Part shown: positions 38,420 to 47,206 of the stretch, in pieces
Numbering within the stretch: position 1 is the first letter of the stretch
Layout of the letters: each line of letters begins with the position of its first letter
Assembly: GCF_900096965.1 (NCBI RefSeq)
Contig: NZ_FMYM01000003.1
Span: forward strand, 197,205-261,204
Direction: 5' to 3'
Length of the DNA: 64,000 bases
Source: Shouchella lonarensis
Lineage (GTDB): Bacteria > Bacillota > Bacilli > Bacillales > Bacillaceae_D
Notes under the pieces: model-generated
Told to the model about the DNA's origin: nothing
The model's database searches: none
The model's input: only the letters and a program-made list of their open reading frames with translations
Made by a program: the position numbers and the translations under genes

Positions 38420-40372
38420 TTAAAGTGCTTCTTTTATCACTTTCTTACAGTACATCACTGCTAAAATCGCAAATACTGAATAAAGGATGGCGTAAATACC
38501 CATGACAACAATCATTGGTGTCCATAGCTCTGTCCCAAAAAAGAACCATCCAGATTTCACCGCAAAATAGCTATGGCTTAGTCCTAAAAGTAAAGGAATA
38601 CCGAAACAAAACGCTTGCTTCACTTTAATCCCTTTAAGCAAATCACCTTGCGTAAATCCTAGTTTGCGTAAAATCGTGTAACTTCCTTTTTCATCCTCAC
38701 TTTCATCCATTTGTTTAAAGTAAAGGATACAGCCTGATGTCATGAGGAAGGTGAGACCGAGGAAACCAACGACAAACAATATAAGCCCAGATGATTGTTT
38801 TCTCATCTTCTCTACTTCCACTTGGACGTCAGGAGGATAAGTGTCAGCATCACTTTCACTCATAAAAGGCATCTCATGGAGTAAAACGGTTGCTTCTTCT
38901 AACTGTTTTTCATCTTTTATATCAATCCCTACATAAGTGGACGATTCAGACTGTAATTCAGGATCAATGTCGTGCATTAATTTCTCAAATATCGTATCGT
39001 CGACAATGACCGTCGGACTATTTCTTGTGAAATAAGCAGAAATGATATACTCTTTTCGCAACCCGGTATAATTTAAAGCAAACGTCTCTTCTTTTCCGTG
39101 CAATTTAATTGAACCTTTGTCTTGAAGTGGTAGCGTCAACTGAACCATGTCATCATAACCTGTCAAGATCGCTTCTTCTGCACCTATGTCCATATCATCT
39201 ATCACTGCATCACTGACCACGGACAAAAATTGGGTGTCTGAAACGTCTCCCAAACTTGGGGCAGACCCATCGAGAATATCGGCTACATTCACTTCTAACC
39301 GAACAATATCATAGTTTACATCATCATAGCCAATCGCATGAGCGTTTAATGTCTCTTTAAATTTGTCTGCATCCGCCACGTCCACAAACGAAAAATCATT
39401 CGGGACAAATTTCTGAGCATCTTTTTCTGCTGAATAATAAGAGATATAGCTTAGCGACAGCAACCCGATGGCAAGGCCTGAAATCGTCGTAATAATTGTG
39501 AGCATGAGTGCATTTGACTTCATCCGGAACATAATAGATGATAAGGACATCACGTCCTGAATTCCTAGATGACCATTTTTCTTTTTACGAACGAGGTTAA
39601 AAAGAAACGTCACAGACCCTTTATAAAACAAGTATGTTCCAGTAATAACCGATCCAAGAATGAAGAGCATCACGAGAAATAATAGACTCGACAACGTATC
39701 TTCAAACATGACTGATGACACAGCGTATCCAACAAGAATGAATATGATTCCTAGAATACCGATGACGATTTCTAGCCACGAAACTCTTTTCACGCGCGCT
39801 TCTGATGATGAAATGACGCGAAAGAGCGACAAAATCGTTTGCCGTTTCACAAAGAAATAATTTACAAACAATACGAGCACATAAATGAATGAAAAGACAA
39901 TGATCGTCTGAGTAAGCGCTGAAAATGAGAATGAAAGTGTGGCAACGGCGTCGATCGCGGTCACTTTAAACAAAATCATCATCATCAGTTTAGAAACTGC
40001 AAAGCCGAGGAAGACACCAATTGCCAGTGATCCGAAATAAAGCATACAGTTTTCCGCGCTCAATATCCGGAACACTTTCCCCTTCGTCATCCCAACTAAC
40101 TGGAATAAACCAATTTCTTTACTACGTCGTTTAATAAAAATGTTATTGGCATACAGCAGAAACGTTGCAACAATAATTACGAGCAATACAGAGGCAGCTT
40201 TCATTCCAGCTGAACCTTTCGCCCCTTCTTGAAGTGATTCCATCGCCGGGTCATATTGTAATGTCACAAAAGAGAAATAAAGCGCAACACTAAACATGAG
40301 GGTAAAAACGTACAAATAATAGTTCTTCAAGTTTTTCTTAAAGTTTTGTATGATTAGCTCGTTAACGGTCAT
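38420..40372 (-). CDS. bceB: BceB-type ABC transporter permease (antimicrobial peptide detoxification)
   Basis: A 650-residue permease of the bacitracin/peptide-sensing family. It has the ten-helix plan: one helix near 17-40, three at 55-180, then two near 195-255, two near 285-310, and after a large extracellular domain (about 310-520) the last helices at 525-645. The loop between helices VII and VIII is the ligand-recognition domain in known BceAB systems. FtsX-like segments ([22 protein letters not shown]) appear in the first half. It overlaps the ATPase gene by 11 bases. With BceA it both resists and senses a peptide antibiotic and passes the signal to BceS. The actual peptide cannot be told. 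Confidence 0.93.
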   Translation of the reverse strand: MTVNELIIQNFKKNLKNYYLYVFTLMFSVALYFSFVTLQYDPAMESLQEGAKGSAGMKAASVLLVIIVATFLLYANNIFIKRRSKEIGLFQLVGMTKGKVFRILSAENCMLYFGSLAIGVFLGFAVSKLMMMILFKVTAIDAVATLSFSFSALTQTIIVFSFIYVLVLFVNYFFVKRQTILSLFRVISSSEARVKRVSWLEIVIGILGIIFILVGYAVSSVMFEDTLSSLLFLVMLFILGSVITGTYLFYKGSVTFLFNLVRKKKNGHLGIQDVMSLSSIMFRMKSNALMLTIITTISGLAIGLLSLSYISYYSAEKDAQKFVPNDFSFVDVADADKFKETLNAHAIGYDDVNYDIVRLEVNVADILDGSAPSLGDVSDTQFLSVVSDAVIDDMDIGAEEAILTGYDDMVQLTLPLQDKGSIKLHGKEETFALNYTGLRKEYIISAYFTRNSPTVIVDDTIFEKLMHDIDPELQSESSTYVGIDIKDEKQLEEATVLLHEMPFMSESDADTYPPDVQVEVEKMRKQSSGLILFVVGFLGLTFLMTSGCILYFKQMDESEDEKGSYTILRKLGFTQGDLLKGIKVKQAFCFGIPLLLGLSHSYFAVKSGWFFFGTELWTPMIVVMGIYAILYSVFAILAVMYCKKVIKEAL

Positions 40373-41123
40373 GAGACACCCCGCCTAACACCGCTTGCGT
40401 CTTCATAATATCTTTGAAAAACGTTTGTCTTGTTTCCTCTCCCTTATGAAGCTGTGTGTATATTTGCCCGTCCTGGATAAAGACGATGCGACTGCAATAG
40501 CTAGCAGCAACTGGATCGTGTGTCACCATGACGATGGTTGATGCCAATTTCTCATTTAGTTGCTCTAGTTTCCCTAATAAGTCTGAAGCAGATTTTGAAT
40601 CGAGCGCGCCTGTAGGCTCATCGGCAAAAATAATGCTTGGCTCATGGATGAACGCGCGTGCAGCCGAGGAGCGCTGCTTTTGTCCACCGGAAATTTCGTT
40701 TGGGTATTTGTCTTTGATGTCATAAATGCCAAGCTCCTTTGCCACTTGTTCAAACCTTTCCGCGGCAACTTTTCTTGGTAACTTTGTAATGGACAGCGGA
40801 AGCAGAATATTCTCTTTCACTGTTAATGTATCAAGCAAGTTATAGTCTTGAAAGATAAATCCTAGATGTTTTTTCCGGAAAGTTGCTAATTCCTTTTCTT
40901 TCAGCTCCGTCATTTCCTGGCCTTCAATTTTAATTGAACCACTGCTGAGTGTGTCAATGGAGGACAACACGTTTAATAATGTCGTCTTTCCTGAGCCAGA
41001 CGCCCCCATAATACTGACGAATTCGCCCTTTTCCACTCGAATGTCAATACCTTTCAATACGTCTTGCTTGTTTAATTTTGTTCCATAACTTTTGAGAATG
41101 TTCGTTGCTTCTAATATTGCCAT
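40362..41123 (-). CDS. bceA: BceA-type ABC transporter ATPase
   Basis: ATPase of the Bce module, 253 residues. Walker [17 protein letters not shown] near 40, the Q-loop region, signature [14 protein letters not shown], Walker [14 protein letters not shown] and the switch His in VTHDP are all intact. The ISGGQ signature and [13 protein letters not shown] stretches fit the macrolide/BceA class. ATG follows AAAGGAGTG. It lies downstream of a hairpin that separates it from bceS, so bceAB probably has its own BceR-driven promoter in 41126-41210, although I could not place a clear -35/-10 there. Confidence 0.93.
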   Translation of the reverse strand: MAILEATNILKSYGTKLNKQDVLKGIDIRVEKGEFVSIMGASGSGKTTLLNVLSSIDTLSSGSIKIEGQEMTELKEKELATFRKKHLGFIFQDYNLLDTLTVKENILLPLSITKLPRKVAAERFEQVAKELGIYDIKDKYPNEISGGQKQRSSAARAFIHEPSIIFADEPTGALDSKSASDLLGKLEQLNEKLASTIVMVTHDPVAASYCSRIVFIQDGQIYTQLHKGEETRQTFFKDIMKTQAVLGGVSHDR

Positions 41124-41210
41124 GTTGTTTCACTCCTTTTATTAACTTACCTTTATGATAAAGTGATTTCTCTCCCTTTTCCTGCGAATCAACGAACAAA
41201 CAGACAAAAA

Positions 41211-41232
41211 CATGTGACATTGTTGTCACATG
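41211..41232 (-). terminator. Terminator of bceRS
   Basis: CATGTGACA-N4-TGTCACATG is a nine-bp perfect stem overlapping the bceS stop, followed by TTTTTGTC on the minus strand. Separates bceRS from bceAB. Confidence 0.8.
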
Positions 41233-42230
41233 CCGAGCATACGGACAAATTCGTTCTCTTTTGGAAAGGTTAATGTCACAGTCGTGCCTTGATCGACTTG
41301 TGACGTCACATCCATGTGAATCAACAATGGTTTTGCGACACGCTCAGCTAAATATAGCCCCATTCCTGTCGCCGCATGCTCTTGGTGATTTTTTGTCGAA
41401 GTAAAACCTTTCTCAAAAATACGTGGGAGGTCTTTTGCATCAATCCCTCTGCCACAATCTATGATTTGAATGACCACCTTCTCAGCCACGATGTCACTTT
41501 TAATCATAATATCAGCACCATCACTATACTTGACTGCATTAGACAACAGCTGCCTTAAAATAAATGATAACCACTTTGCGTCCGTTACAACGTTTTTTAC
41601 ATGCAACTGTAAGTCAAAACCAACCTGCTTTTGAATACACCAAGACTGCAATGTTTTAATCTCTTGGTAAAGCACATCTTCTACATCGACTGACTCTACG
41701 TAAAGGTCGTTTTCAATAAAAGGAATCCGCTTTTGGTGTAGCTGTTGATCCAATAACAAGTGGATACGTAGCCATTCATAGGTAAGCTGACTTTTGATGG
41801 TTTCGTCTTCAACGCGGTCAATGATTAAGTGCATTGCAGTTAAAGGTGTTTTCATCTCATGTATCCACGCCAGAAGATCATCTTTTTCTTGTGTCAACAG
41901 TTCTCGATGATGACGCGCTTCGTCTTGGAGCAGGCCGGTTTGTTTGACAATCGTCTCTTCAATCACTTTTTCAAATGGACTCTCCGCCGCAGCAAGATTT
42001 GTCACATCTAACCCTTTGTCCCATTCCGCTATTTCCCGATAAAAATGCGTTTCTTTTTTGTAGCGTATCACTAAAAAAATGAGGAAAATGACTGTTGCTA
42101 AAAAAACACTATAGAAAATGGGTGCCAATGGAATGGCTTGATCTAAATAAGCAATAAAAACCGTGAAAAACTGCAAAAAGAAGATGGTGAGAATCCAACT
42201 ACGCCGTTCTTTTAAATAGGTTTTAATCAC
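41226..42230 (-). CDS. bceS: BceS-type intramembrane-sensing histidine kinase
   Basis: A 334-residue sensor kinase with two closely spaced transmembrane helices (14-33 and 37-57) and almost no external loop, the hallmark of kinases that sense through a partner ABC transporter. The phosphoacceptor His is in AWIHEMKTPLTA near residue 120. The ATPase shows the N box (RQLLSNAVKYSDGA), DCGRGID, the F box region (RIFEKGFTSTKNH) and GMGLYLAERVA. The start overlaps the end of bceR by 8 bases. It should phosphorylate BceR in response to peptide transport by BceAB. Confidence 0.94.
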   Translation of the reverse strand: MIKTYLKERRSWILTIFFLQFFTVFIAYLDQAIPLAPIFYSVFLATVIFLIFLVIRYKKETHFYREIAEWDKGLDVTNLAAAESPFEKVIEETIVKQTGLLQDEARHHRELLTQEKDDLLAWIHEMKTPLTAMHLIIDRVEDETIKSQLTYEWLRIHLLLDQQLHQKRIPFIENDLYVESVDVEDVLYQEIKTLQSWCIQKQVGFDLQLHVKNVVTDAKWLSFILRQLLSNAVKYSDGADIMIKSDIVAEKVVIQIIDCGRGIDAKDLPRIFEKGFTSTKNHQEHAATGMGLYLAERVAKPLLIHMDVTSQVDQGTTVTLTFPKENEFVRMLGM

Positions 42231-42918
42231 CGCTAGTTCCTTCTTCCTTCGCCATATACCCTTGACCTACCTTCGTCTCAATGTATGACCCTAAATTAAG
42301 CTCGTCCAACCGTTTCCTTAGACGATTGACATTGACCGTCAATGTATTATCGCTAATAAAACGCTCGTCCTCCCATAAACTTTTAATCAATTGTTCACGG
42401 GAGACAATTTTATTTTTCCGTTCGATCAACCGTTTTAATATAAAAAATTCGTTTTTAGACAACGCAATCATGCCGTGCTCATTACTGACCGTGTTATTCT
42501 CGTAATCAATGGTTGCACCGCACCACGTTTTTAATTGCGTTTGTTCAGTGCTGTAATTATAGACACGGCGAAGGATTGCTTGAATCTTAGCAATGAGGAC
42601 ATCAAAATAAAACGGTTTCTGGACAAAATCGTCCGCCCCAAGTTGCATCGACATAACCATGTCTGTCGGATGGTCACGAGAAGAGAGAAAAATAATTGGT
42701 ACATTTGAGTGTTGACGAATCATGCGGCACCAATGGAATCCATCAAACTTCGGCAACTGAATATCAATAATGACTAAGTCTGGTCGAATCGCTGTATACT
42801 CCTCGATCACTTTTTCAAAATCGGTTACGCCATATACTTCATAAGACCATTGCAAAAGGCGTTCTTTTATTTCACTAAACAACGTTGCGTCGTCTTCAAC
42901 TAGAAAAATTTTAAACAT
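42223..42918 (-). CDS. bceR: BceR-type OmpR-family response regulator
   Basis: A 231-residue response regulator. The receiver has FLVEDD, the phosphoacceptor in VIIDIQLPKFDG (near residue 52) and K in FVQKPF. The C-terminal winged helix shows LSKNEFFILKRL, SREQLIKSLW and TVNVNRLRKRLDEL. The open frame starts at 42948, but ATG 42918 after AGGGGA gives the normal N-terminus. Order bceR-bceS followed by bceA-bceB, all on one strand, is the reverse order expected for a self-contained Bce set. The gene starts only 18 bases from the selO stop and may be read from selO or from an internal promoter. Confidence 0.93.
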   Translation of the reverse strand: MFKIFLVEDDATLFSEIKERLLQWSYEVYGVTDFEKVIEEYTAIRPDLVIIDIQLPKFDGFHWCRMIRQHSNVPIIFLSSRDHPTDMVMSMQLGADDFVQKPFYFDVLIAKIQAILRRVYNYSTEQTQLKTWCGATIDYENNTVSNEHGMIALSKNEFFILKRLIERKNKIVSREQLIKSLWEDERFISDNTLTVNVNRLRKRLDELNLGSYIETKVGQGYMAKEEGTSGD

Positions 42919-42935
42919 TTGCTTTCCCCTACCCT

Positions 42936-44414
42936 TTACGTTCCACAAAATGTTCGATACGGTGGTGCGGTAGCCAGCGGTGGTGCGGTATATACAGTTT
43001 TTTCACACGTGTGCGCAAAAGGCGTATCAAGCGCGGCTAGTAACTGCGTCATCACTTGCGTATCGTCCTCTTCAACCGCTGCTTTGAGCGCGGCTTCAAC
43101 TTGGTGATTACGCGGAATGACCGCGGGGTTGCTTTGCTTCATTAAGCGTTCAATGTCAGCGGCAGACGCTTGTTCTCTCTCTAACCGTGTTTGCCAACGC
43201 GCGTACCATTCTTTGAATGCCGGCTGGTTATCCAAGTTTGCTTCGTTTACGTCGTCTAATGTTAAAGCACGAAATGTATTTGTAAAGTCGGCTTCATGTT
43301 TTTGCATAAGCGTAAGCAACTCGTTGATCAGTGCCCGATCTTCTTTTTCTTCACGTAATAAACCAAGCTTCGCCCTCATTCCAGTGAGCCACTGCGCTTC
43401 AAACGCTTCGGCATAACGGGAAATCTCAGCTTCAGCGCGCTTGACTGCTTCATCCTGATCTTCATGTAACAATGGCAACAGCGCCTCCGCAAAACGAGCA
43501 AGGTTCCACGCGCCAATTTGCGGTTGATTCCCATATGCATAACGCCCATGCACATCAATCGAACTAAACACCGTTGCTGAGTCATACGTGTCCATGAACG
43601 CGCACGGTCCATAGTCAATGGTCTCGCCACTAATTGTCATGTTATCAGTGTTCATGACACCATGAATAAAGCCTACGAGCTGCCATTTCGCAATGAGCGC
43701 TGCTTGGCGCTTGCACACCGCTTGTAATAAAGCGAGATAGCGTTGTTCATCCGCTGCTTCAATTTCAGGAAAATGCCGCGTCAATGCGTAATCTGCAAGT
43801 GTGCGTAAGTCGTCGATTGTGCCAACTTGTGCGACAAACTGAAACGTCCCGACCCGTAAATGACTTTGCGCCACCCGGGTGAGCACCGCCCCTGGTAACA
43901 TCGCTTCCCGCACGACATCCTCACCCGTTGTCACGACAGCTAAACTCCGCGTCGTCGGAATGCCAAGCGCGTGCATCGCCTCACTAATAATATATTCGCG
44001 TAACATCGGCCCAAGCGTTGCCCGTCCATCTCCTCTGCGAGAATAAGGCGTTCGCCCTGCTCCTTTCAGTTGAACATCCACCCGTTCTCCTGCCGACGTC
44101 ATTTGCTCACCAAGTAAGATTGCGCGCCCATCACCTAGCATCGTCAAATGGCCAAATTGATGCCCGGCGTACGCTTGTGCAAGTGGCGCCGCACCTTGCG
44201 GAAGCGTATTGCCCGCAAAAATTTCGGCACCAGCCTGATGCTGTAAGGCTTCCTTGTTCAATCCAAGTGATGTCGCCAACGATTCATTGAACGCGACAAG
44301 TTTTGGCGCCTTTACAGGGGTCGGATCAACTTTTTCAAACAACAAATGTGGTAATCGTGCATAACTATTATCAAAATTCCAGCCTGCTTCCGTCATCTTC
44401 CTGCTTTCTGTCAT
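42936..44414 (-). CDS. selO: SelO family protein (protein AMPylase, UPF0061/YdiU)
   Basis: Pseudokinase-fold enzyme that transfers AMP to protein hydroxyls in studied relatives; its role includes redox stress response. The 492 residues are full length. Visible blocks: [81 protein letters not shown] (metal and active-site Asn/Asp). The C-terminus ends in TFCGT, a cysteine where vertebrate SELO has selenocysteine near the end. The frame is open to 44480, but ATG 44414 follows AAAGGAGA and is chosen. The neighbouring bce genes start after a short gap. Confidence 0.94.
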   Translation of the reverse strand: MTESRKMTEAGWNFDNSYARLPHLLFEKVDPTPVKAPKLVAFNESLATSLGLNKEALQHQAGAEIFAGNTLPQGAAPLAQAYAGHQFGHLTMLGDGRAILLGEQMTSAGERVDVQLKGAGRTPYSRRGDGRATLGPMLREYIISEAMHALGIPTTRSLAVVTTGEDVVREAMLPGAVLTRVAQSHLRVGTFQFVAQVGTIDDLRTLADYALTRHFPEIEAADEQRYLALLQAVCKRQAALIAKWQLVGFIHGVMNTDNMTISGETIDYGPCAFMDTYDSATVFSSIDVHGRYAYGNQPQIGAWNLARFAEALLPLLHEDQDEAVKRAEAEISRYAEAFEAQWLTGMRAKLGLLREEKEDRALINELLTLMQKHEADFTNTFRALTLDDVNEANLDNQPAFKEWYARWQTRLEREQASAADIERLMKQSNPAVIPRNHQVEAALKAAVEEDDTQVMTQLLAALDTPFAHTCEKTVYTAPPLATAPPYRTFCGT

Positions 44415-44493
44415 ATCAGTCTCCTTTTTCTGAGAAAATCCGTTTTCATGTATCGTTAGTATACCACTTGCACCCCACAAAATAACAGAAAAC

Positions 44494-44523
44494 AGCCAAG
44501 AAGGATCTTATCCTGCTTGGCTC
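44494..44523 (-). terminator. Hairpin between toxin locus and selO
   Basis: AGCCAAG...CTTGGCT arms with an inner AGGAT...ATCCT stem; on the minus strand GTTTTCTGTTATTTT follows. It probably stops transcripts coming from the type I toxin locus before selO. Confidence 0.6.
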
Positions 44524-44541
44524 TCTTCAACTAGTATAGAC

Positions 44542-44571
44542 TTGACGCACTTCACACACTGCATGTATACT
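44542..44571 (+). promoter_or_regulatory. Promoter of the antisense RNA
   Basis: TTGACG, 18-base spacer, TATACT on the plus strand. No plausible plus-strand protein gene follows, but an RNA hairpin/terminator does at 44681-44718. Confidence 0.7.
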
Positions 44572-44577
44572 TAAATT

Positions 44578-44730
44578 ACATATAGCGTATGATGATAAAG
44601 ACCGCAGGTGCTCGTAACACACCCACGGTCGCGAGTAACTGGATTCCCTTTAAGAGGGACAGCCAATGTAAGCAGATGCAAACCACCCTACCAAGCATGG
44701 CAGCGCTTAAGGGTGGTTATTTGTCTTTTG
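44578..44730 (+). ncRNA. Predicted antitoxin antisense RNA of a type I toxin-antitoxin pair
   Basis: From the plus-strand promoter, an RNA of about 150 nt would fold into three hairpins: GACCG...CGGTC (44599-44632), TCCCT...AGGGA (44645-44659) and AACCACCCT...AGGGTGGTT (44681-44718), the last followed by a T-rich stretch. Its 3' end is complementary to the last codons and 3' untranslated part of the toxin mRNA on the other strand. This is the RatA/SR4-type arrangement: convergent, 3'-overlapping antitoxin. Ends are estimates. Confidence 0.65.
44681..44718. terminator. Shared terminator hairpin in the toxin/antitoxin overlap
   Basis: AACCACCCT and AGGGTGGTT form a nine-bp stem. It can end the antitoxin RNA on the plus strand (T-rich tail) and the toxin mRNA on the minus strand (weaker tail). 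Confidence 0.65.
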
Positions 44731-44803
44731 ACAAATGGATGATCGATACAATCAAACCCGTGAATGCGATGAGTAGCATTAGCGCTTGAAATGTCGTCAT
44801 CAT
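44717..44803 (-). CDS. Holin-like toxin peptide, 28 aa, type I toxin-antitoxin
   Basis: Too short for most gene finders. The peptide starts MMTTFQALMLLIAFTGLI and ends with a charged LSKDK tail: one hydrophobic helix followed by a short basic/acidic tail, the pattern of the putative holin-like toxin family (TxpA/BsrG/Hol_Tox relatives with FxxLMLMIxF). The ribosome site GGGAGGTG lies four to seven bases ahead of the tandem ATGs at 44803 and 44800. A strong promoter is at 44865-44894. The 5' leader contains TTAAGGGTGG, complementary to CCACCCTTAA in the 3' untranslated region, so the full-length mRNA may fold on itself and hide translation signals, as seen in other type I toxins. Overexpression should depolarise the membrane, by family analogy. 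Confidence 0.8.
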   Translation of the reverse strand: MMTTFQALMLLIAFTGLIVSIIHLSKDK

Positions 44804-44864
44804 GCAACACCTCCCTTCTACAGGAAGTGCTGTCCACCCTTAAAAATCCAATTACTGCATGACA

Positions 44865-44894
44865 ATCATAACACACTGAAACATTTTTTGACAA
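44865..44894 (-). promoter_or_regulatory. Promoter of the holin-like toxin gene
   Basis: On the minus strand TTGTCA, 18-base spacer, TATGAT, giving a leader of about 55 nt before the toxin start. Confidence 0.7.
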
Positions 44895-44942
44895 TACATA
44901 ACAAGCAACCGCTTTCTCTCCTCTGTCACTTTCCTACACCGA

Positions 44943-45560
44943 CTATGTAGACAAAAAGTCCGCAATCACTCGCAAAGATTCATCTTCATGCACCATCACT
45001 TGAAAATGCTCGTCTACATCCGCACGCGCAACAATACATACGCCCTTTTCTTGCAGGGCACGAATTGTCAATCCTTGCTCTAAGATGCTCCATTCTTCTC
45101 GTTTCACGTGTATAAGACCTTTTACTTCACTTGAAGGTGTGATACCCTCCAAGTCAGCGTCGGCTAAATAAAGCACATAATGCGTATATGCCCCACATGG
45201 CAACCCTTCCCGATACGGTTTGTGTGGATACTTATTTTTTCTAAACTGCACAAGAAATGGCGCAAGCTCATCCTCGCACTGTACTTGCATGAAATTATTC
45301 GTATCTAAATCATGCAAATATGTCGTTGATGAATGTTTCAGTCGAACAGCCACACCGACTTCCTCTAAAGCCTCGCGCATCGCACATTGGACGACCGTTT
45401 CTCCGACTTCTTGCCCACCGCCAACGCCACCAATCCGGTAATAACCTGCTCGATTTGTTGTGTTGATGGTAGCGATCAGGCGGTGCTCCGAGTCTTGGAG
45501 AATCACCCCTGCACAAAATGGCTGCTCCTCTGTAAGACTTGCGACATTGATTGTTTTCAT
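44943..45560 (-). CDS. Nudix hydrolase
   Basis: A 205-residue hydrolase acting on a nucleoside diphosphate linked to another group; substrate unknown. The Nudix box is intact: G-GQEVG-E-TVVQCAM-REALEEVGV, matching Gx5Ex7REUxEExGU, at about residues 47-70. The N-terminal strand pair (FCAGVILQDSEHRLIATINTT) and the C-terminal region after residue 120 are longer than in minimal MutT proteins. ATG follows AGGGGGCG. It lies between the toxin locus and two acetyltransferase genes on the same strand, with a gap of 24 bases to the next gene, so cotranscription is possible. Confidence 0.88.
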   Translation of the reverse strand: MKTINVASLTEEQPFCAGVILQDSEHRLIATINTTNRAGYYRIGGVGGGQEVGETVVQCAMREALEEVGVAVRLKHSSTTYLHDLDTNNFMQVQCEDELAPFLVQFRKNKYPHKPYREGLPCGAYTHYVLYLADADLEGITPSSEVKGLIHVKREEWSILEQGLTIRALQEKGVCIVARADVDEHFQVMVHEDESLRVIADFLST

Positions 45561-45584
45561 TGCTCGCCCCCTATCAATACTTAC

Positions 45585-46103
45585 TTAAAATTCCTCCCGC
45601 AAAATCGCATAGAAATATTCATCCCACCAGCCGCCTTCATGGGGAATACATTTCTTAAAAAACCCTTCCCGGCGCATTCCGATTTTTTCCATTATTTTAT
45701 ATGAAGGGTGATTTTCTGGTTGACAAGTTGCAATAATGCGGTGAGCTTTTAAATAGGTAAATACATAGTTAACAAATGCTTGTGCTGCTTCGGTCGCAAA
45801 ACCTTGTCCGTAAAATTCCGGATGAAAAACCCAACCGATTTCATAGGTGTGTTCCCCGAAACATTTGAAAAAATCGATATGACCAATTAAACGTGGCTGT
45901 CCTTTTAAAAACACCGCAAATTTTGTTGCTTGTTTGGGGCAACTTTGCTTTTCAACAAATTCTTTCGCCATTTCTTTTGTGAAAACCCCTTCTGGAATGT
46001 ATGTCATGACTTCAGACAAAGAGGTGTACTCGTATAATTGCACTGAATCATTGTAAGTAAAATTACGTATGGACAATCTATCTGTTTGTAAATTTATTTT
46101 CAT
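45585..46103 (-). CDS. GNAT family N-acetyltransferase (RimJ/RimL type)
   Basis: A 172-residue acetyltransferase of the Acetyltransf_3 kind. Features: TDRLSIRNFTYND at the N-terminus, IGHIDFF beta-strand, EIGWVFHPEFYGQGFATEAAQAFVNYVF containing the acetyl-CoA pyrophosphate loop (Q/R-G-x-G/A equivalent YGQGFA) and ATCQPENHPSYKIMEKIGMRREG. The target may be a protein N-terminus, antibiotic or small amine. The preceding GNAT gene is 18 bases upstream on the same strand and about the same length; the two share the overall layout but are clearly diverged, so they look like an old duplication or a paired acquisition. Confidence 0.88.
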   Translation of the reverse strand: MKINLQTDRLSIRNFTYNDSVQLYEYTSLSEVMTYIPEGVFTKEMAKEFVEKQSCPKQATKFAVFLKGQPRLIGHIDFFKCFGEHTYEIGWVFHPEFYGQGFATEAAQAFVNYVFTYLKAHRIIATCQPENHPSYKIMEKIGMRREGFFKKCIPHEGGWWDEYFYAILREEF

Positions 46104-46121
46104 CCGTTTTTCTTCCCCAAT

Positions 46122-46649
46122 CTACGCGTCTCGAAGATCCCTTACATAAACGTCCAGCACCGTCACCTTGCCGTTTTCCTCTTCTCTTACCTCGCGTTCA
46201 TAAACAAAGTTCAACTTTTGTAACACTTTGATTGAATTGATATTTTCTCGTTCTACTTTTGCTTCCACCCGTTTGACGTGCAAATGATCACGGGCATCGG
46301 TCATTAGTGCATCAATTGCCTCAGGTGCATACCCGTGTCCCCAATGTTCTTTTGCGAATTCATAACCAATTTCCACTTTCCCCTGCGCCACGTCGATCTC
46401 GTTGTACCCACAAGAACCAATCACTTCCTTTGTTGGGGCTTTCCATACCGTATAGCGCAAAGCTCGTTTTTGCTCCGACAAGCTCCTTAAAAAAGCAATC
46501 ATTTCTTCGGCTTGAGACACATCAGCAAATGCATCCACATTCATAAATTTGGTCACATCTGGATCTGACCAAATTTCAAATAACGCCGGCGCATCTTCAA
46601 GTTGCATTTCTCTTAACTGTAATCGTTTTGTTTGGATATCTTGGTTCAA
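46122..46649 (-). CDS. GNAT family N-acetyltransferase
   Basis: A 175-residue acetyltransferase. It begins at TTG 46649: AGGAGG lies seven bases upstream and no ATG fits. Motifs include TKRLQLREMQLEDAPALFEIWSDP, IGSCGYNEID, EIGYEFAKEHWGHGYAPEAIDAL (acetyl-CoA loop WGHGYA) and VERENINSIKVLQKLNF, all typical of the RimJ/RimL-like group. Substrate unknown. It probably shares a transcript with the second GNAT gene 18 bases downstream. Confidence 0.88.
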   Translation of the reverse strand: MNQDIQTKRLQLREMQLEDAPALFEIWSDPDVTKFMNVDAFADVSQAEEMIAFLRSLSEQKRALRYTVWKAPTKEVIGSCGYNEIDVAQGKVEIGYEFAKEHWGHGYAPEAIDALMTDARDHLHVKRVEAKVERENINSIKVLQKLNFVYEREVREEENGKVTVLDVYVRDLRDA

Positions 46650-46714
46650 TGGTCATACCTCCTCAAGCGCTTTCATTGCAATCATATCATAATACAACAC
46701 CGAAACAAGCCCCC

Positions 46715-47065
46715 TTAACTTCCCTTTATTTTCATCACAAAAAAACCACCGACAATCATGGCCATCCCGACCGCTGTTCGCCAATTTGGGACTTCCTTTA
46801 AAAAGATCCATCCTAATAACACGCACACGGAAATTTCAATCGCTTTGGATAATGTTAAAGACAAAGTCAGTTGCTGCAACACATCATACGCTTTCTTTAC
46901 GCCAAAGCCAATCATTAAGTTCGCCGCTAACATGAGCGGAACAAGTTTTACTTGGTACCATAATGTTGTTAGGAAAACCGGCTCGATATGCTTTGCTTGA
47001 TAGGCAAAAATAGCATTGATGATGAAAAGCCCTCCAAACAATAACCCGATTGCAGCAAACATCAT
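46715..47065 (-). CDS. Small four-helix transporter of the DMT superfamily
   Basis: A 116-residue membrane protein with four hydrophobic segments (2-22, 30-52, 66-86, 91-112), the build of a half-size EamA or small multidrug resistance-like protein. Expected to work as a dimer. Motif GWIFLKEVPNWRTAVGMAMIVGG fits the final repeat of EamA proteins; the glutamate of SMR drug exporters in helix 1 is absent, so it is not a standard EmrE. Substrate unknown. ATG follows GAGGGGGAT. It is divergent from the deacetylase gene at 47207. Confidence 0.78.
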   Translation of the reverse strand: MMFAAIGLLFGGLFIINAIFAYQAKHIEPVFLTTLWYQVKLVPLMLAANLMIGFGVKKAYDVLQQLTLSLTLSKAIEISVCVLLGWIFLKEVPNWRTAVGMAMIVGGFFVMKIKGS

Positions 47066-47206
47066 TGCTCTATCCCCCTCATATCTGTCTCACTGTTATT
47101 TTTCCATCAGGAAACTTTTTTATCCTAGGGCAAAAAAATGTGTACCCTTTGCGATATGAAAGGACTTACGGTATGATAAAGAAAATCATTGGCGAGGAGC
47201 GTTGTG

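Noticed and set aside
44589-44789. 66-codon plus-strand frame opposite the toxin
   Set aside because: No ribosome site; the plus strand carries the antisense RNA hairpins, and the minus strand has a well-formed small gene.
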